A DNA stretch of 64,000 bases from Proteles cristata cristata (GCA_017311185.1 JAESUZ010005462.1:4464001-4528000), one strand, 5' to 3'; positions 34,023-46,780 are shown, counted from the stretch's first letter. Made by a program: numbers and translations. Notes: generated from the letters alone by a model not told the origin.

Positions 34023-37000
34023 ATGAACCCTACAAAAGATACAAAGACTCTAAACCCACATATTTCCATAATAACACTGAATGTAAATGGGCTGAATGCT
34101 CCAATCAAAAGACATAGGGTAGCAGAATGGATTAAAACACAAAATCCATCTATATGCTGTCTATAAGAAACTCATTTTAGATGGGAAGATACCTTCAGAT
34201 TAAAAGTAAGGGGATGGAGAAATATATATCATGCTACAGGAAATCAAAAGAAAGCCGGAGTAGCGATACTTATATCAGACAAACTGGACTTTAAATTAAA
34301 GACAATCACAAGAGATGAAGAAGGGCACTACATAATAATTACAGGGTCCATCCATCAGGAAGAACTAATAATCATAAATGTCTATGCACCGAATATGGAA
34401 GCACCTAAATATCTAAAACAATTAATCACAAACAGAAACAAGCTTATAGATAAGAATGTGCTAATAGCAGGGGACTTTAATACTCTGCTTACAGCAATGG
34501 ATAGGTCAACCAGACAGAAAATCACTAAAGAAATAATGGACTTGAAAGACACATTGGACCAGATGGACCTGGCGGATATATTTAGAACTTTACATCCTGA
34601 GGCCAGGGAATTTACTTTCTTCTCAAGTGCGCATGGCATTCTCCAAGATAGATCACATACTGGGACATAAAGCAGCCCTCAATAAATATAAAAGAATAGA
34701 GGTCATACCATGCACACTGTCAGATCACAATGCTTTGAAACTTGAAATCAATTACTGGAAGAAGTCTGGAAAACTTCCAAAAACATGGAGGTTAAAGAAC
34801 ACCCTTCTAAAGAATGAATGGGCCAATCAGGCAATTAGAGAGGAAATTAAAAAATATATGGAAACAAATGAAATGAAAACACAACAATTCAAAATCTATG
34901 GGATGTGGCAAAGGCACTCCTAAGAAGAAAGTACATTGCTCTCCAGGCCTATTTCAAGAGATTAGAAAAAGCGCAAGTCCAAAATCTAACAGCTCACCTA
35001 AAGGAACTAGAGGCAGAGCAACAAGAACGCCCTAAACCCAGTAGAAGAGAAATAGTAAAAATTAGAGCAGAAATAAACAACATCGAGACCAAAGAAACAA
35101 TTGAACAGATCAATGAAACCAAGAGTTGGTTTTTTGAAAAAGTAAACAAAATTGACAAACCTCTAGCCAGACTTATCCAAAAGAAAAGAGAGCACCCAAA
35201 TAGACAAAATTATGAATGAAAATGGACTGATTACAACCAACCCCTCAGAAATACAAGCAATTATCAGGGAATACTATGAAAAATTATATGCCAACAAATT
35301 GGACAACTTAGAAGAAATGGACAAATTCCTAAACACACACTCACTACCAAAATTCACACGGGAAGAAACAGAAAACCTGAACATACCCATAACGAGTGAA
35401 GAAATTGAATCAGTGATCAAAAATCTCCCAAAAAATAAGAGCCCTGGACCTGATGGCTTCCCTGGGGAATTCTACCAGACATTTCAAACAGAATTAATCC
35501 CAATTCTTCTCAAGTTATTCCAAAAAATAGAAAGCGAAGGAAAACTCCCAGACTCATTTTATGAAGCCAGCATCACACTGATTCCCAAGCCAGACAGAGA
35601 TCCAGGAAAAAAAGAGAACTACAGGCCAATATCCTTGATGAATACGGATGCAAAAATTCTCAACAAGATCCTTGCAAATCGAATCCAGCAGCATATAAAA
35701 AGAATCATCCACCAAGATCAAGTGGGATTCATTCCTGGGTTACAGGGCTGGTTCAATATTCGCAAATCAATAATGTGATACATCACATCAATAAAAGAAA
35801 AGATAAAAACCATATGATCCTGTCAATAGATGCAGAAAAAGCATTGGACAAAATACAGCATCCCTTCATAATAAAGACTCTCGAGAAAGTTGGGATAGAA
35901 GGAACCTACTTAAACATCATCAAAGCCATCTATGAGAAGCCTTCAGCTAACATCATCCTCAACGGGGAAAAACTCAGAGCTTTCCCCCTGAGATCAGGAA
36001 CACGACAGGGATGCCCACTCTCACCACTGCTGTTTAACATAGTGCTGGAAGTCCTAGCATCAGCCATCAGACAACAAAAGGAAATCAAAGGCATCAGAAT
36101 TGGCAAAGAGGAAGTCAAACTTTCCCTCTTCGCAGATGACATGATACTCTACATAGAAAACCCGACAGACTCCACCAGAAGCCTACTAGAACTGATCCAA
36201 GAATTCAGCCAAGTTGCAGGGTACAAAATCAATGTACAGAAATCGGTTGCATTTTTATACACCAACAATGAAGCAACAGAAAGAGAAATCAAGAAACTGA
36301 TCCCATTCACAATTGCACAAAAAACCATAAAATACCTCGGAATAAACCTAACCAAGGATACAAGAGATCTGTATGATGAAAACTATAGAAAACTTATGAA
36401 GGAAATTGAAGAAGACACAAAGAAGTGGAAAAACATTCCATGCTCATGGATAGGAAGAATAAATATAGTTAAGATGTCATTACTACCTAAAGCACTCTAC
36501 ACATTCAATGCAATTCCAATCAAAATTGCACCAGCCTACTTCTCAAAACTAGAACAAACTATCCAAAAATTTGTATGGAACCACAAAAGACCCCGAATAG
36601 CCAAAGTAATCCTGAAAAATAAAACCAAAACGGGAGGGATCACCATCCCAGACTTTAGCCTCTACTACAAAGCTGTCATCATCAAGACAGTATGGTATTG
36701 GCACAAAAACAGACACATAGACCAATGGAACAGAATTGAGAACTCAGAAGTGGACCCAAAAGTATACAGCCAACTAATCTTTGACAAAGCAGGAAAGAAT
36801 ATCCGATGGAAAAAGACAGCCTTTTTAACAGATGGTGTTGGGAGAACTGGACAGCAACATGCAGAAGAATGAAACTAGATCATTTTCTCACACCATGCAC
36901 AAAAATAAACTCAAAATGGATAAAGGACCTGAACGTGAGACAGGAAACTATCAACACCCTAGAGGAGAAAGCAGGAAACAACCTCCTTGACCTCCACCGC

Positions 37001-37871
37001 AGCAACTTCTTACTTGACACATCCCCAAAAGCAAGGGAATCAAGAGCAAAAATAAACTGTTGGGACCTCATCAAGATTAAAAGCTTCTGCACAGCCAAGG
37101 AAACAACCCAGAAAATTAATAGGCAACCAACTGAATGGGAAAAGATAGTTGCAAATGACATATCAGATAAAGGGTTGATATCCAGAATCTACAAGGAACT
37201 CACCAAACTACACACCCGAAAAACAAACAACCCAGTGAAGAAATGGGCAGAAGATATGAACAGACACTTCTCCAAAGAGGACATCCAGATGGCCAACAGA
37301 CACATGAAACGATGCTCAGCATCGCTCCTCATCAGGGAAATACAAATCAAAACCACACTGAGATACCACTCACGCCAGTCAGAGTGGCTAAAATGAGCCA
37401 ATCAGAGAACTCTAGATGCTGGCGAGGATGTGGAGAAACGGGCACCCTCCTACACTGTTGGTGGGAATGTAAACTGGTACAGCCCCTCTGGAAAACAGTG
37501 TGGAGGTTCCTCAGGAAACTAACAATAGAACTCCCCTATGACCCAGCCATAGCACTGCTAGGAATTTACCCAAGGGATACAGAAATGCTGATCCATAGGA
37601 GCACATGTACCCCAATGTTCATAGCAGCACTCTCCACAATAGCTAAAAGAAAATATGGAAAGAGCCTAAGTGTCCATCCACAGATGAATGGATCAAGAAG
37701 ATGTGGTTTATCTATACCATGGAATACTACATGGCAATGAGAAACAATGAAATCTGGCCAAGTGTCGCAACATGGATGGACCTTGAGGGTGTTATGCTGA
37801 GCGAAATAAGTCAGGCAGAGAAAGACAAATATCATATGTGTGCACGTATAGGAGGATTAGGAGGAGCTTAA
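34023..37871 (+). pseudogene. L1 copy B ORF2, stop plus frameshifts
   Basis: Endonuclease, reverse transcriptase and Cys-rich C-terminus. Motifs: GDFNT near 34471, SDHNAL near 34723, FADD at 36129-36140, [10 protein letters not shown] near 37417. Lesions compared with copy A: TAA at codon 48 (34164-34166, shared with A); deletions of 2 nt near 34639, 1 nt near 34869, 2 nt near 35185, 1 nt near 35772, 1 nt near 36811 and 1 nt near 37369; and an insertion of about 5 nt near 37650. The final stop is 37869-37871. Start position and the 46-bp spacer equal those in copy A. Several deletions fall in homopolymers, so assembly error is possible for some. Confidence 0.94.
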
Positions 37872-38060
37872 CAGAGGACCAAGGGGGAGAATAAGGGCAG
37901 AAATGGTGGGGGAAAGGGGAGAGGCAAACCATGAGAGACTCTTGAATGCTGACAAAAACTGAGGACTGGTGGATGTGGGGGGGAGGAGGGGTGGGCATGG
38001 AGGAGGGCACTTGTGGGGATGAGCACTGGGTGTTATGTGGAAACTAATTTGACAATAAAC

Positions 38061-38091
<31 letters not shown>
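37872..38091 (+). other. L1 copy B 3'UTR, poly(A) signal and tail
   Basis: G-rich 3'UTR with runs at 37977-38010 compatible with a G-quadruplex (runs of 7, 4 and 3 G), then GACAATAAACTATTTGT and a tail of about 25 A. The long, pure tail suggests youth. Confidence 0.92.
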
Positions 38092-38097
<6 letters not shown>

Positions 38098-38105
38098 GTC
38101 AAAGC
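38092..38105. repeat. Target-site duplication of L1 copy B, right
   Basis: AAAGAAGTCAAAGC directly after the poly(A) tail of copy B. Confidence 0.93.
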
Positions 38106-39284
38106 ATGCTTATATCAAAACACCCCCAAAAAGACAACAGGATAAGGAACAAAGAGCAATGCATCTACAAAAGAACAAGAAAATAATCAACAAAATGGCA
38201 ATAGTAAGCCCTTTTCTATCAATAGTTACTTTAACCATGCTAGATTTAAATCTGCCAATCAAAAGACATAGGATGGATGCCTGAATGGAATAAAATTAAT
38301 TAACTAAATTACAAAAAAACAAGATCCAACAATATGCTGTCTACAGAAGACTCACTTTTGCCTTAAAGACATACATAGCCTAAGAGTGAAGGAATGGAAA
38401 ATGACATTTCAAGCAAATGATAACAACAGAAAAAAGCAGGGGTAGTTATATTTAAATCAAGGAAAATAGACTTTAAACTAAAAGTGATAAAAAGAAACAA
38501 AGTCATTATATAATAACAAAGTCAATATATATAAATATAAAGTCAGTATAGAATAATAACATCAAGAAGATATAACAATTGTAGATTTTTATGTGTCTAC
38601 CATGAGAGTACCTAAATATGTGAAGTAACGAATAGAGTTAAGAGGAAGAAAAACAGTAATATAAAAATTATTGGAGACTTTAATATTCCACTCTAAACAA
38701 GGAAATGATCATCCAGATAGAGAATCAATAAAGAAGTAGCATATTTGAACAACACTATAGACCAAATGGAACTAATAGACATATGCAAAACATTCTATCT
38801 AATCACGGCAAATAAACATTCTTCTCAAGTGCACATGGAACATTTTCTAGAATAGACCGTATGTTAGACCACATAACAAGTCTTAGCAAATTCAAAAAGG
38901 ATTTAAATCATAGCAAGCATCTTCTCTGGCCACAATGGCATAAAACTAGAAATCAATAACAAGAGGAAAACTGGAAAATTCAGGAATACTGAAAATTAAA
39001 TATTACTTTCCCTAACAGTCAAGAATCAAAGAGGAAATTAAAGGAAAAATGAAAAATTTCTTGAGACAGAACAAAAATGGAAAACCTTATACCAGAACTT
39101 ACGGGATGCAGCAAAAGCAGTTCTAAGAAGGAAGTTCATAACACTAAAACGTCTACAGGAAGAAACAAGGAAGATCCCAAATAAACCTCCTAAACTCAAT
39201 GCCTTAAGGAACTAGAAAAAGAAGAACAAACTGAGCCCAAAGTTAACAGAAGAAAGGAAATAAGATTAAAGCAGAAATAAATGA

Positions 39285-39400
39285 GGGGCACCTGGGTAGT
39301 TCAGTCAGTTAAGCATCAGACTCTTGATTTCAGCTCAGATCTTGATCTCAGGGTCATGAGTTAAAGCCCTGCTGGGTGTGAAGCCTACTTACAAAAGAAA
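39285..39400 (+). mobile_element. Short old CAN-SINE
   Basis: GGGGCACCTGGGTAGTTCAG head, GACTCTTGATTTCAGCTC, GGGTCATGAGTTAAAGCCC and CTGGGTGTGAAGCCTACTTA with an A-rich end. Same short class as 23021. AAATAAATGA-like sequences on both sides are a likely diverged duplication. Confidence 0.85.
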
Positions 39401-39847
39401 AGATAATAAATGAAATAGAGAACTGAAAAACAATAGAAAGGATTAACTAAACTAAGAGTTGGTTCTTTGAAAAGATAAATGAAATTTACAAACTCTTACC
39501 TAAACTAGCCAAGGATAAGAGAGAAAAGACTCAAATCAACAAAATTACAACTGAAAAAGGAGAAATTTTAACTAATATCACAGTATCACAGAAATTCAAA
39601 GAACTGTAAGAAGCAACTATAAACAACTATTTGCGATCAAACTGGAAAACCTAGGAAAAAATGGAAAAATTCATAGAAACATGCAACTTACCAAGACTGA
39701 ATCAGGAAGAGATTTAAAAAATATCTGAATATACCTATTGCTAGTAAGGTAATTGAATCAATAATCAAAAATCACCCAACACAGGAAAACCCAGGACCAG
39801 ATGGCTACATTGATGAATTTTACCAAACATTTAAAGAATTAACACCA

Positions 39848-40274
39848 GGATAAAGATGTGGTTTATATACACAATGGAACACTACTTGGCAATGACAAAG
39901 AATGAAATCATGCCATTTTCAGCAATGTGGATGGAAGTAGAAGGTATTATGCTGGCAAAATAAGTCAGTCAGAGAAGGACAGATAATAATAAGGACAGAT
40001 AACAATCCAATAATAATTGTATATTCACATGAGTGTTTTCACTCATATGTGGATCTTGAGAAACTTAACAGAAGACCATGAGGGAAGGGAAGGGGAAAAA
40101 ATAGTTACAAACAGAAAGGGAGGGAGGCAAACCACAAGAAACTCTTAAATACAGAGAACAAACTGAAGGTGGATGGGGGTGGGCAGAGAGGGTTTGAGGA
40201 GGGCACCTGTTGGAATGAGCACTGGGTGTTGTATGTAAGGCAATTTGACAATAAATTACTTTAAAAAAAAAAAG
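39848..40274 (+). mobile_element. 5'-truncated L1 3' end
   Basis: End of ORF2 (GTGGTTTATATACACAATGG) and the 3'UTR to TTGACAATAAATTACTTT with an A tail. Flanked by AAAGAATTAACACCA (39833-39847) and AAAGAATTATCATCA (40275-40289), a slightly diverged 15-bp duplication. Inserted in the ancient ORF2. Confidence 0.92.
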
Positions 40275-42477
40275 AAAGAATTATCATCAATCCTTCTCAA
40301 ACTCTTCTAAAAAACTGAAGTGGAGGGAACAGTCCCAAATTCATTTTATAAAGTCAGCATTATCTGGATACCAAAATCAGAAAAGGACACTACTATAAAC
40401 AAACAAACAAACAACTACAGTCCAATATCTCTTATGAGTGTAAATGCAAAAATTCTCAGTAAAATACTAGAAAACTGATTTCAGCAGCACATTAAAAAGA
40501 CTATTCAGAATTATCAAGTGGGATTTATCCCTGGAATGCAAAACTGGCTTCACTTACGCAAGTCAATCAATATGATACATCACATTAATAGAATGAAAGA
40601 AAATAATCATATGATCATCTCAATAGATGCAGAAAGAGCATTTGACAAAATTCAGCATCCATTCATTATAAAAACTCTTAACACATTAAACATAGAAGGA
40701 ACATATGTCAACATAATAATGGCCATATATGACACTCTCACAGCTAAGATAATACTCAATAGTGAAAGGTTAGAAGGTTTTCCTCTAAGGTCAGGAACAA
40801 GAGAGTGGTGCCCATTCTCAACACTCCTATTCAACATAGTATTAGAAGTTCTAGGTGGAGCAATCAGGCGAGTAAATTTGCAGATGACATGATTTTATAA
40901 ATAGAAAATCCTTAAGACTCAACCAAAAAAAATTTATTAGATATGATCAGTGAATTCAGCAAAGTCACAGGATACAAAATTAACATACAGAAATCAGTAG
41001 TGTTTCTATATATTAATAATGAAATTTCTGAAAAGAAATTAAAAAAATAAACACCATTTTCAATAGCATCAAAAACAATAAAATACTGAAAAATAAATGT
41101 AAGGAAAGATATATATGCTGTAAAACATAAAACATTGATGAAAGAAAATGAAGAAGACACAAATAAATGGAAAAGTATCCTGTGTTCACAAATTGAAAGA
41201 ATTAACATTGTTAAAATACTAAAAGCCATCTGTAGAATCAATACAGTCTTTGTCAAGATTCTACTGCATTTTCTTCAGAAATAGAAAAAATATATTTAAT
41301 ATTTATATGGAACCAAAAGAGTCAAGTAAATAGTCAAAGAAATAGTTATGTTCGGAATCCTGAGAAAGGAAACCAAAGCAGGAAGTATCACGTTTTCTGA
41401 TTTCAAGATAGATTTCAAGCTAGACTATAAAGTGACAGTCATCAAAACAGTATCAAAACATGAAAACAAATAGATCAATAGAGCAGAATCAAGAGCTCAG
41501 AAATAAACCCAAGCACAAGTAGTCAACTAGTTTCAACAAGGAAGCCAAGAACACTCATTGGAGAAAAGACTGTTTCTTTAATAAATGGTGTGGAAATAAT
41601 TGGATATTCACATGTAAGAGAATGAAACTGGATCCATAGTTTACACCATTCACAAAAATTAACTTGAAATGAATTAAAGACTTCAATATAAGGCTTAAAG
41701 CCATGAATCTCTCAGAAGAAAATATAGGAAGAAAGCTTCTTGACATGGTTCTAGGAAATGAGTTTTAGAACATGACACCGACACAAGCAACAACAAACAA
41801 AAACAAGTGGGGACTACATCAAACTACAAAGCTTCTACACAGCACAAGAAACCATTAACAACTGTGAAAAGATGACCAATGGAATGAGAATAAATATTTG
41901 CAAACCGTATATCTGGTAGAGGGTTAATATCTAAAACATATAAAGAACTCCTACAAGACTCAATAACAAAAAGACAACCAAATTAAAAAGGGGACAAGTG
42001 TATGTTAACTAACTAAAATTTAAATTTAATAAAAAGTGGGCAAAGGACCTTAATAGGTATTTCTTCAAAGAAGATACACAAAAGGTAAACAGGTACATGG
42101 AAAGATGCTCAACATCACTAACCATTAGGGAAATGCAAATTAAAACCACTATGAAATATCACCTCATGCCCATTAAAATGGCCATCATCAAAAAGACAAG
42201 AGATAAAAAATTCTGACCTGGATATGGAAAAATAGGAAGCCCTTGTGCATCATTGGTGGTATTTTAAAGTGGTACACCCACTATGGGAAACAGAGGGGAG
42301 GGTCTTCAGAAAACTAAAAACAGAACTACTGTCATATTATCCAGCGATTTCACTTCTGAGAATAACTCTAAAGATAATAAAATCACTGACTTGAGGAGAT
42401 ATCTATACCCCCATGTCCACAGTAGCACAATTGCCAAAACATGGAAATAGTGTCGGATGAATGGATAAAGAAGTTAT

Positions 42478-42478
<1 letters not shown>

Positions 42479-42516
<38 letters not shown>
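42479..42516. repeat. (TG)n microsatellite
   Basis: About 19 uninterrupted TG units inside the ancient L1 ORF2 end, at the place of GTGGTATATATAC in other L1 copies. Confidence 0.97.
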
Positions 42517-42518
<2 letters not shown>

Positions 42519-42704
42519 ATACACAATGGACTATTATTCAGCCATTCTGCATGATCTCACTTATATGTGGAATCAAAAAAAAAAAAACCATAGATAGAAA
42601 ATGAAATTAGACTTGTGGTTCCCAGAGGTAGGGGATGGGGAGGGGAAATTGGTAAAAGGTCATCAAAAGGTACAAACTTCCAATTATAAGACAAGTAAGA
42701 ACTA

Positions 42705-42930
42705 GGGGCGCCTGGGTGGCTTAGTCGGTTAGGCGTCCGACTTTCGCTTGTGTCATGATCTCGCGGTTCGTGGGTTCGAGCCCCGCGTCAGGCTCTGTGC
42801 TGACTGTCAGTTCAGAGCCTGGAGCCTGTTTCAGTCTGAGACTCCCTCTCTCTCTGACCCTCCCCTGCTCACACTGTCTCTCTCTCTCTCTCTCTCCTAA
42901 AAATAAGTAAAACAGTAAAAAAAAAAAAAA
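42705..42930 (+). mobile_element. tRNA-derived SINE, young form
   Basis: CTTAGTCGGTTAGGCGTCC, TTTCGCTTGTGTCATG, TTCAGTCTGAGACTCCC, CTCCTAAAAATAAG tail. Perfect 16-bp duplication AGACAAGTAAGAACTA (42689-42704 and 42931-42946). Inserted in the ancient L1 3'UTR. Confidence 0.96.
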
Positions 42931-43212
42931 AGACAAGTAAGAACTAGTGATGTGATGTTCAACATGATGACTATAGCTTACACTGCTATGTGATATCCAG
43001 GAAAGTTAAGAGTTCTCTTTGCAATAAGAAACATTTTCCTCTTTATTCTTTTCTTCTTTTTTCTTTTTATATCTATAGGAAAAGATGGATGTTAGCTGAA
43101 CCTATTATAGTAATCATTTCACGATATATGTAAATCAAACCATCATGCGGTATGCCTTAATCTTATACAGTGACGTATGCCAATTATTTTTTCAATCAAA
43201 CTGGGAAAAAAG

Positions 43213-44511
43213 TATGTTGTAAAGCAGTATATAATAAAATTTCATGTTATGAAAATAGTAAAATACAAAGCCATTTACCTAATTACACTACCTCTACTTC
43301 TCAAAGGTTCTTCTAATCCTGATGTTTAAATGTCAGGTATTCATTACTTTTGTTTCTCTGAGCATTGGTTCTATGTCAGCTAAAACATGTAAATAAATAG
43401 TAGTAAAAAAATGAAGCTCTAACATCCAGATGCTTACAGCTGAAATCTGGATATATAAACTGAAATGCTGAAATGCTTAGACTAATGTCTTAATCACTTT
43501 GTTTTTCCTGTCACTTTTCAATATTAGGTTCCATGTGTTGAGCTTCTTTGTCTATTTCAGTCAAGAAAATGTACCCCTATAACTCATATTGCATGGGCAT
43601 CAGGAAGGCAAAGTGTTTATGTGTGTCTACTCATATATATATACATGTACACAAAGTAGCTTTTCATTCATTTATTCTCTCATTGCTTCATTCATTCTAT
43701 GATTTAGCATCCATTCACTTTTTAAAAACCTGGAAGGCAGAATAGAAAGATAAAAGTATGCAGTCACCATCTTTGCATTAGATCAGTAAGGTAATTTTTA
43801 CATAAATGTCTAAGATGACTTTTACATAAATATTTAACTAACTATACACAACTTCAAATTGTTATTTTGCCATCTCTGAATCATTACAATGTAATTCCAA
43901 ATCTCCTTACTATACAAATTATAAGCAGGCAGAGAACTCAAATTTAAGCAATAATCTTTGTTTTTTAACCATAGGGTGTCATAGATCCTTTAACTGCTCA
44001 ACGAGTGCTTTTTGATTATGAAAAAGAAACTTCCTAAATCAGTTGTTCATGATAAAAGTATACTGGAATTGCCTGCAGCAAGTGCCTAATGCATCTGTGT
44101 TCATAATCCTAAAGTAAGAAGATATATATAACATGCCAGTAGGGTTGGCCTTATTACTCTTATATATTATACTACAAGTACTATATGTAAATAGAAGATC
44201 ACTGCTCAGATGAGCACAATTTTGTACCTGGACAGGTATCTAGGGTCTTCAGTGGTGAGTTTCTCCTCCAGCCTAAGACAACGTCATGTGGCTCTGAAAT
44301 GGTGGAACACTTCAGCAGGGGAATTAAATTCCTGAGCACTGGATAGGCAGACCAGACAGCTATAGACTCATCCCTGTGTTATGAGAGAGGCCTAGCTATG
44401 ATAACACAAAAGCACTTTATTGCTCTAAAGCACTGACTGTAGTGGCCACTTGTTCCTGGAAAAAAATGCCATATCCTTAGTGAAGAAAGATTTAATGAAA
44501 GTGCTTATCTT
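43213..44511. other. No recognised feature
   Basis: AT-rich, apparently single-copy. The 65-codon frame at 43548-43745 lacks any recognisable domain. Confidence 0.5.
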
Positions 44512-44633
44512 ATTTTTTTCAAATTTTATTTGAATTCTAGTTAACATATAGTGCAATATTGGGTTCAGGAGTAGAATTTAGTGATTCATCACTTACATGT
44601 AACAACCAGTGCTCAACATAACAAGTAGCACTT
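44512..44633 (-). mobile_element. Short L1 3' end, minus strand
   Basis: Reverse-oriented L1 3' terminus: a T7 run, then TTTTATTTGAATTCTAGTTA, GTGCAATATTGGGTTCAGGA and ACCAGTGCTCAACATAACAA. It matches the 3' end of carnivore-age L1. Only about 120 bp are present. Confidence 0.82.
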
Positions 44634-45790
44634 GATTTACTTAGTGGATAAGAAATTGGTCAGATAGCTTCAAAGTACTTTGCCATTTCTAAGATTCTAG
44701 ATTCTCTCTATAAATGAGAGATGCTCTACATTCAAAGAATTGAAATGTTTAACAACAAAGAAATAAGACTCAAGAGAGATGATGCAGACATGGTCACTAC
44801 TGTCAGGCACTATGAACTAAAGAAAAGCAAACCAACACATGATAAAGGAAGTCTGTTTCCTCGAGGCTTTGCAGCTTTTCTACTCTGATGCTTTTGGTGG
44901 TTTTCAACCTTCTTTTCGCATACTAGATGCTGGTGGGAAGCAGTAAGACCATGAAAAGGAAGGATTTGAGAAGCTGAGTTAAAACTGGCAAAGTAAAAAA
45001 TGTCAGGACATATTTCACCTACTTTATCATCTTATCTTTGCCTGTTGTGAGAGCTAGACAATACTGTGAGATTGTATATATTTGGGAAAGCCATACAGAT
45101 AGCTGTTTATTTTTTATATATTTAAAGTGTTATCCTGAAGAGGGAAAATAAAACAAAAATAAAAAGTTAGTATATTACAAATACTGGTTGTATAAAGATC
45201 TAGTGAAATAAGAGAATTCAAAAGTGAACCACAAGAGATCTTTCTTCATAAAGGAGTATTAAGTTAATCGATTAAGAATTTTCCTTTCTATGATTCAAAA
45301 CACATTTCTCTGAAAATGTTCCTATGTCTGAAAAATAAATATCACCACTTCTCTAAATGTAAAAATGTTAAGTTAAAAAGTCAAGGGGGATAATTAGACT
45401 ATAATTTATTAAATATATATATTTATATATGAATCTTACTGCCTGCTCTATCATTTATTACACATAAAATTACAGTTTTGGAAATTCTTATAATTTTAAT
45501 TAAGTATTTTTAATAAAAAGCTAATTTTATTAAAACTTTAAAATATAAGTAATGTTTTATTCAGACTTCCAAATCCAAGTAATTTAGCAAGGCTCAAACA
45601 TCTGCTTCCAAAGCAAGCTTAGCAAATGTTAGACAATAAAATTGTTTCTCTAGCCTCACTCAAATAATTTGTAAATGGTATACAGAGGTTACTGGAAATT
45701 AACAGAAAGGCTCCTAAGTTTTCATTAAGTCACAAAAAGCAAGTGAACTGAGAAGATTCTATGTGATTTGTAGAGTTAAAAAGACACCTG
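44634..45790. other. No recognised feature
   Basis: AT-rich sequence with a (TA)-rich patch at 45408-45440. No gene or repeat ends seen. Confidence 0.5.
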
Positions 45791-45794
45791 ATGG

Positions 45795-45905
45795 ATAAAA
45801 CTCAGCCAATCATTTTACAAATGAGAAAAATAAATCTAGAAAGGAAAAGCAAATAACCCAAAGCCACCTGTGAGCTTGTGCAAAAGTCAGGCTCAGAATC
45901 TGAAG
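45795..45905 (-). mobile_element. MIR remnant, minus strand
   Basis: ATTTTACAAATGAGAAAAA, then AATAACCCAAAGCCACCTGT, then GTCAGGCTCAGAATCTGAAG follow the reverse complement of the MIR core and tail. Highly diverged, as expected for this ancient SINE. Confidence 0.65.
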
Positions 45906-46156
45906 CTCTGCACTTCTCTCTCCAGGGAGTTCCTTCTGGCAGACTTATTCTCTCCCAGGACTCCTGATAAACTATTTTGGGTTCATACAAAATAACATAA
46001 ATTAATCTACATTTGTTTGAAATGAAATCACTGACATAAATTTAAATCATTAATTCTTCTCATAATTGGTTATCCAAAAAGTCATTAATACTCTTTAGAA
46101 AAGAAGTTTAGAGTTTTCCACATTAAGATTTTGAATTACCATATGTTTAAAGCCAA

Positions 46157-46432
46157 CAGTTTTATTGATATATAGTTTTTATAACATATAATTTATTCAT
46201 TTAAAGTGTACAAGTCAATGTTTTTTAAAAATATATTCAGACTATTAAATCCATCACCACAATTTTAGAATGTTCTTTTAACCCAAAGAACCCCTACTCC
46301 CCTGGGCCATCATCCTGAAACTACCTTTCCACCACAGCAGTAAGTAACCATCTACTTTCTGTCTCTCTATATTTTTTACTTGAGATATTTCATATAAATG
46401 TAATCAAACAATGTGATCTCTTATAACTAGTT
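46157..46432 (-). mobile_element. Old L1M 3'UTR-type remnant, minus strand
   Basis: TTTTATTGATATATAG, CATTTAAAGTGTACAAGTCA, CCATCACCACAATTTTAGAA, TCTACTTTCTGTCTCTCTAT and GATATTTCATATAAATGTAA form the familiar series of an old L1 3' region. Exact subfamily unknown. Confidence 0.65.
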
Positions 46433-46780
46433 AAAGCCATTTTTTAAAGATCTAAAAAAAAAAATCCATAGTCAGAGGCATTTCTTCAAGTCTCTATTTT
46501 TCTTTTTTGGGGGGGGAACTTTGCAAGTTTAGTTCAAACTTCATTTTTCTGAATTTTGAAAATGTGGTTTGATTTTTATCATCAGGAGCATGATAAATGT
46601 TTTGCCTTACTGGAACTCTAGAGAAGAAAGTGTTCCAGTCATTGCATATTCTTTTGTGCCCCCTGCTGGCTGAATGTAATAATGTATTTTCAGAATCAGT
46701 CCCTTGGAACTCTTCCTCGCTTCCATCTTAAAATACTGAACAGAGCACATAATTATTAATTGTTATAAAATGTCATTTAA

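Larger units (their letters stand above)
30969..38091 (+). mobile_element. Full-length young LINE-1, copy B
   Basis: A complete L1 with intact borders: 14-bp target duplication, 5'UTR 30969-33082, ORF1 33083-33976, ORF2 34023-37871, 3'UTR and a tail of about 25 A. It inserted into the ancient L1 spacer. It is close to copy A in sequence, but the different flanks prove a separate insertion. ORF1 has a single stop; ORF2 has one stop and several frameshifts. It is likely the most recent large insertion in the window. Confidence 0.97.
38195..42560 (+). pseudogene. Ancient L1 ORF2 remnant
   Basis: It starts at ATGGCAATAGTAAGCC. Decayed endonuclease (codon equivalent of QETH near 38345), reverse transcriptase with an open piece at 40518-40892 that keeps [21 protein letters not shown] and [11 protein letters not shown] residues, then frame loss before FADD. 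The C-terminal part at 42050-42560 has HMKRCS- and TMEYY-equivalents. A long-dead endonuclease-reverse transcriptase. Confidence 0.85.
38106..43212 (+). mobile_element. Ancient L1, segment 3 (ORF2 and 3'UTR)
   Basis: Continuation of the L1 begun at 19230: end of the spacer, ORF2 from 38195, and a 3'UTR ending in the CAATCAAACTGGG plus A-run form of old L1M 3' ends at about 43198-43212. It contains a short SINE (39285), an L1 tail (39848), a (TG)n tract and a young SINE (42705). Removing all insertions from 19230-43212 leaves about 7.5 kb, a reasonable full-length old L1. Confidence 0.83.

Noticed and set aside
30969..38091. Copies A and B as a segmental duplication of one locus
   Set aside because: The flanks differ completely, copy B has its own target duplication, and the tails differ in length. 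They are independent insertions of one family.
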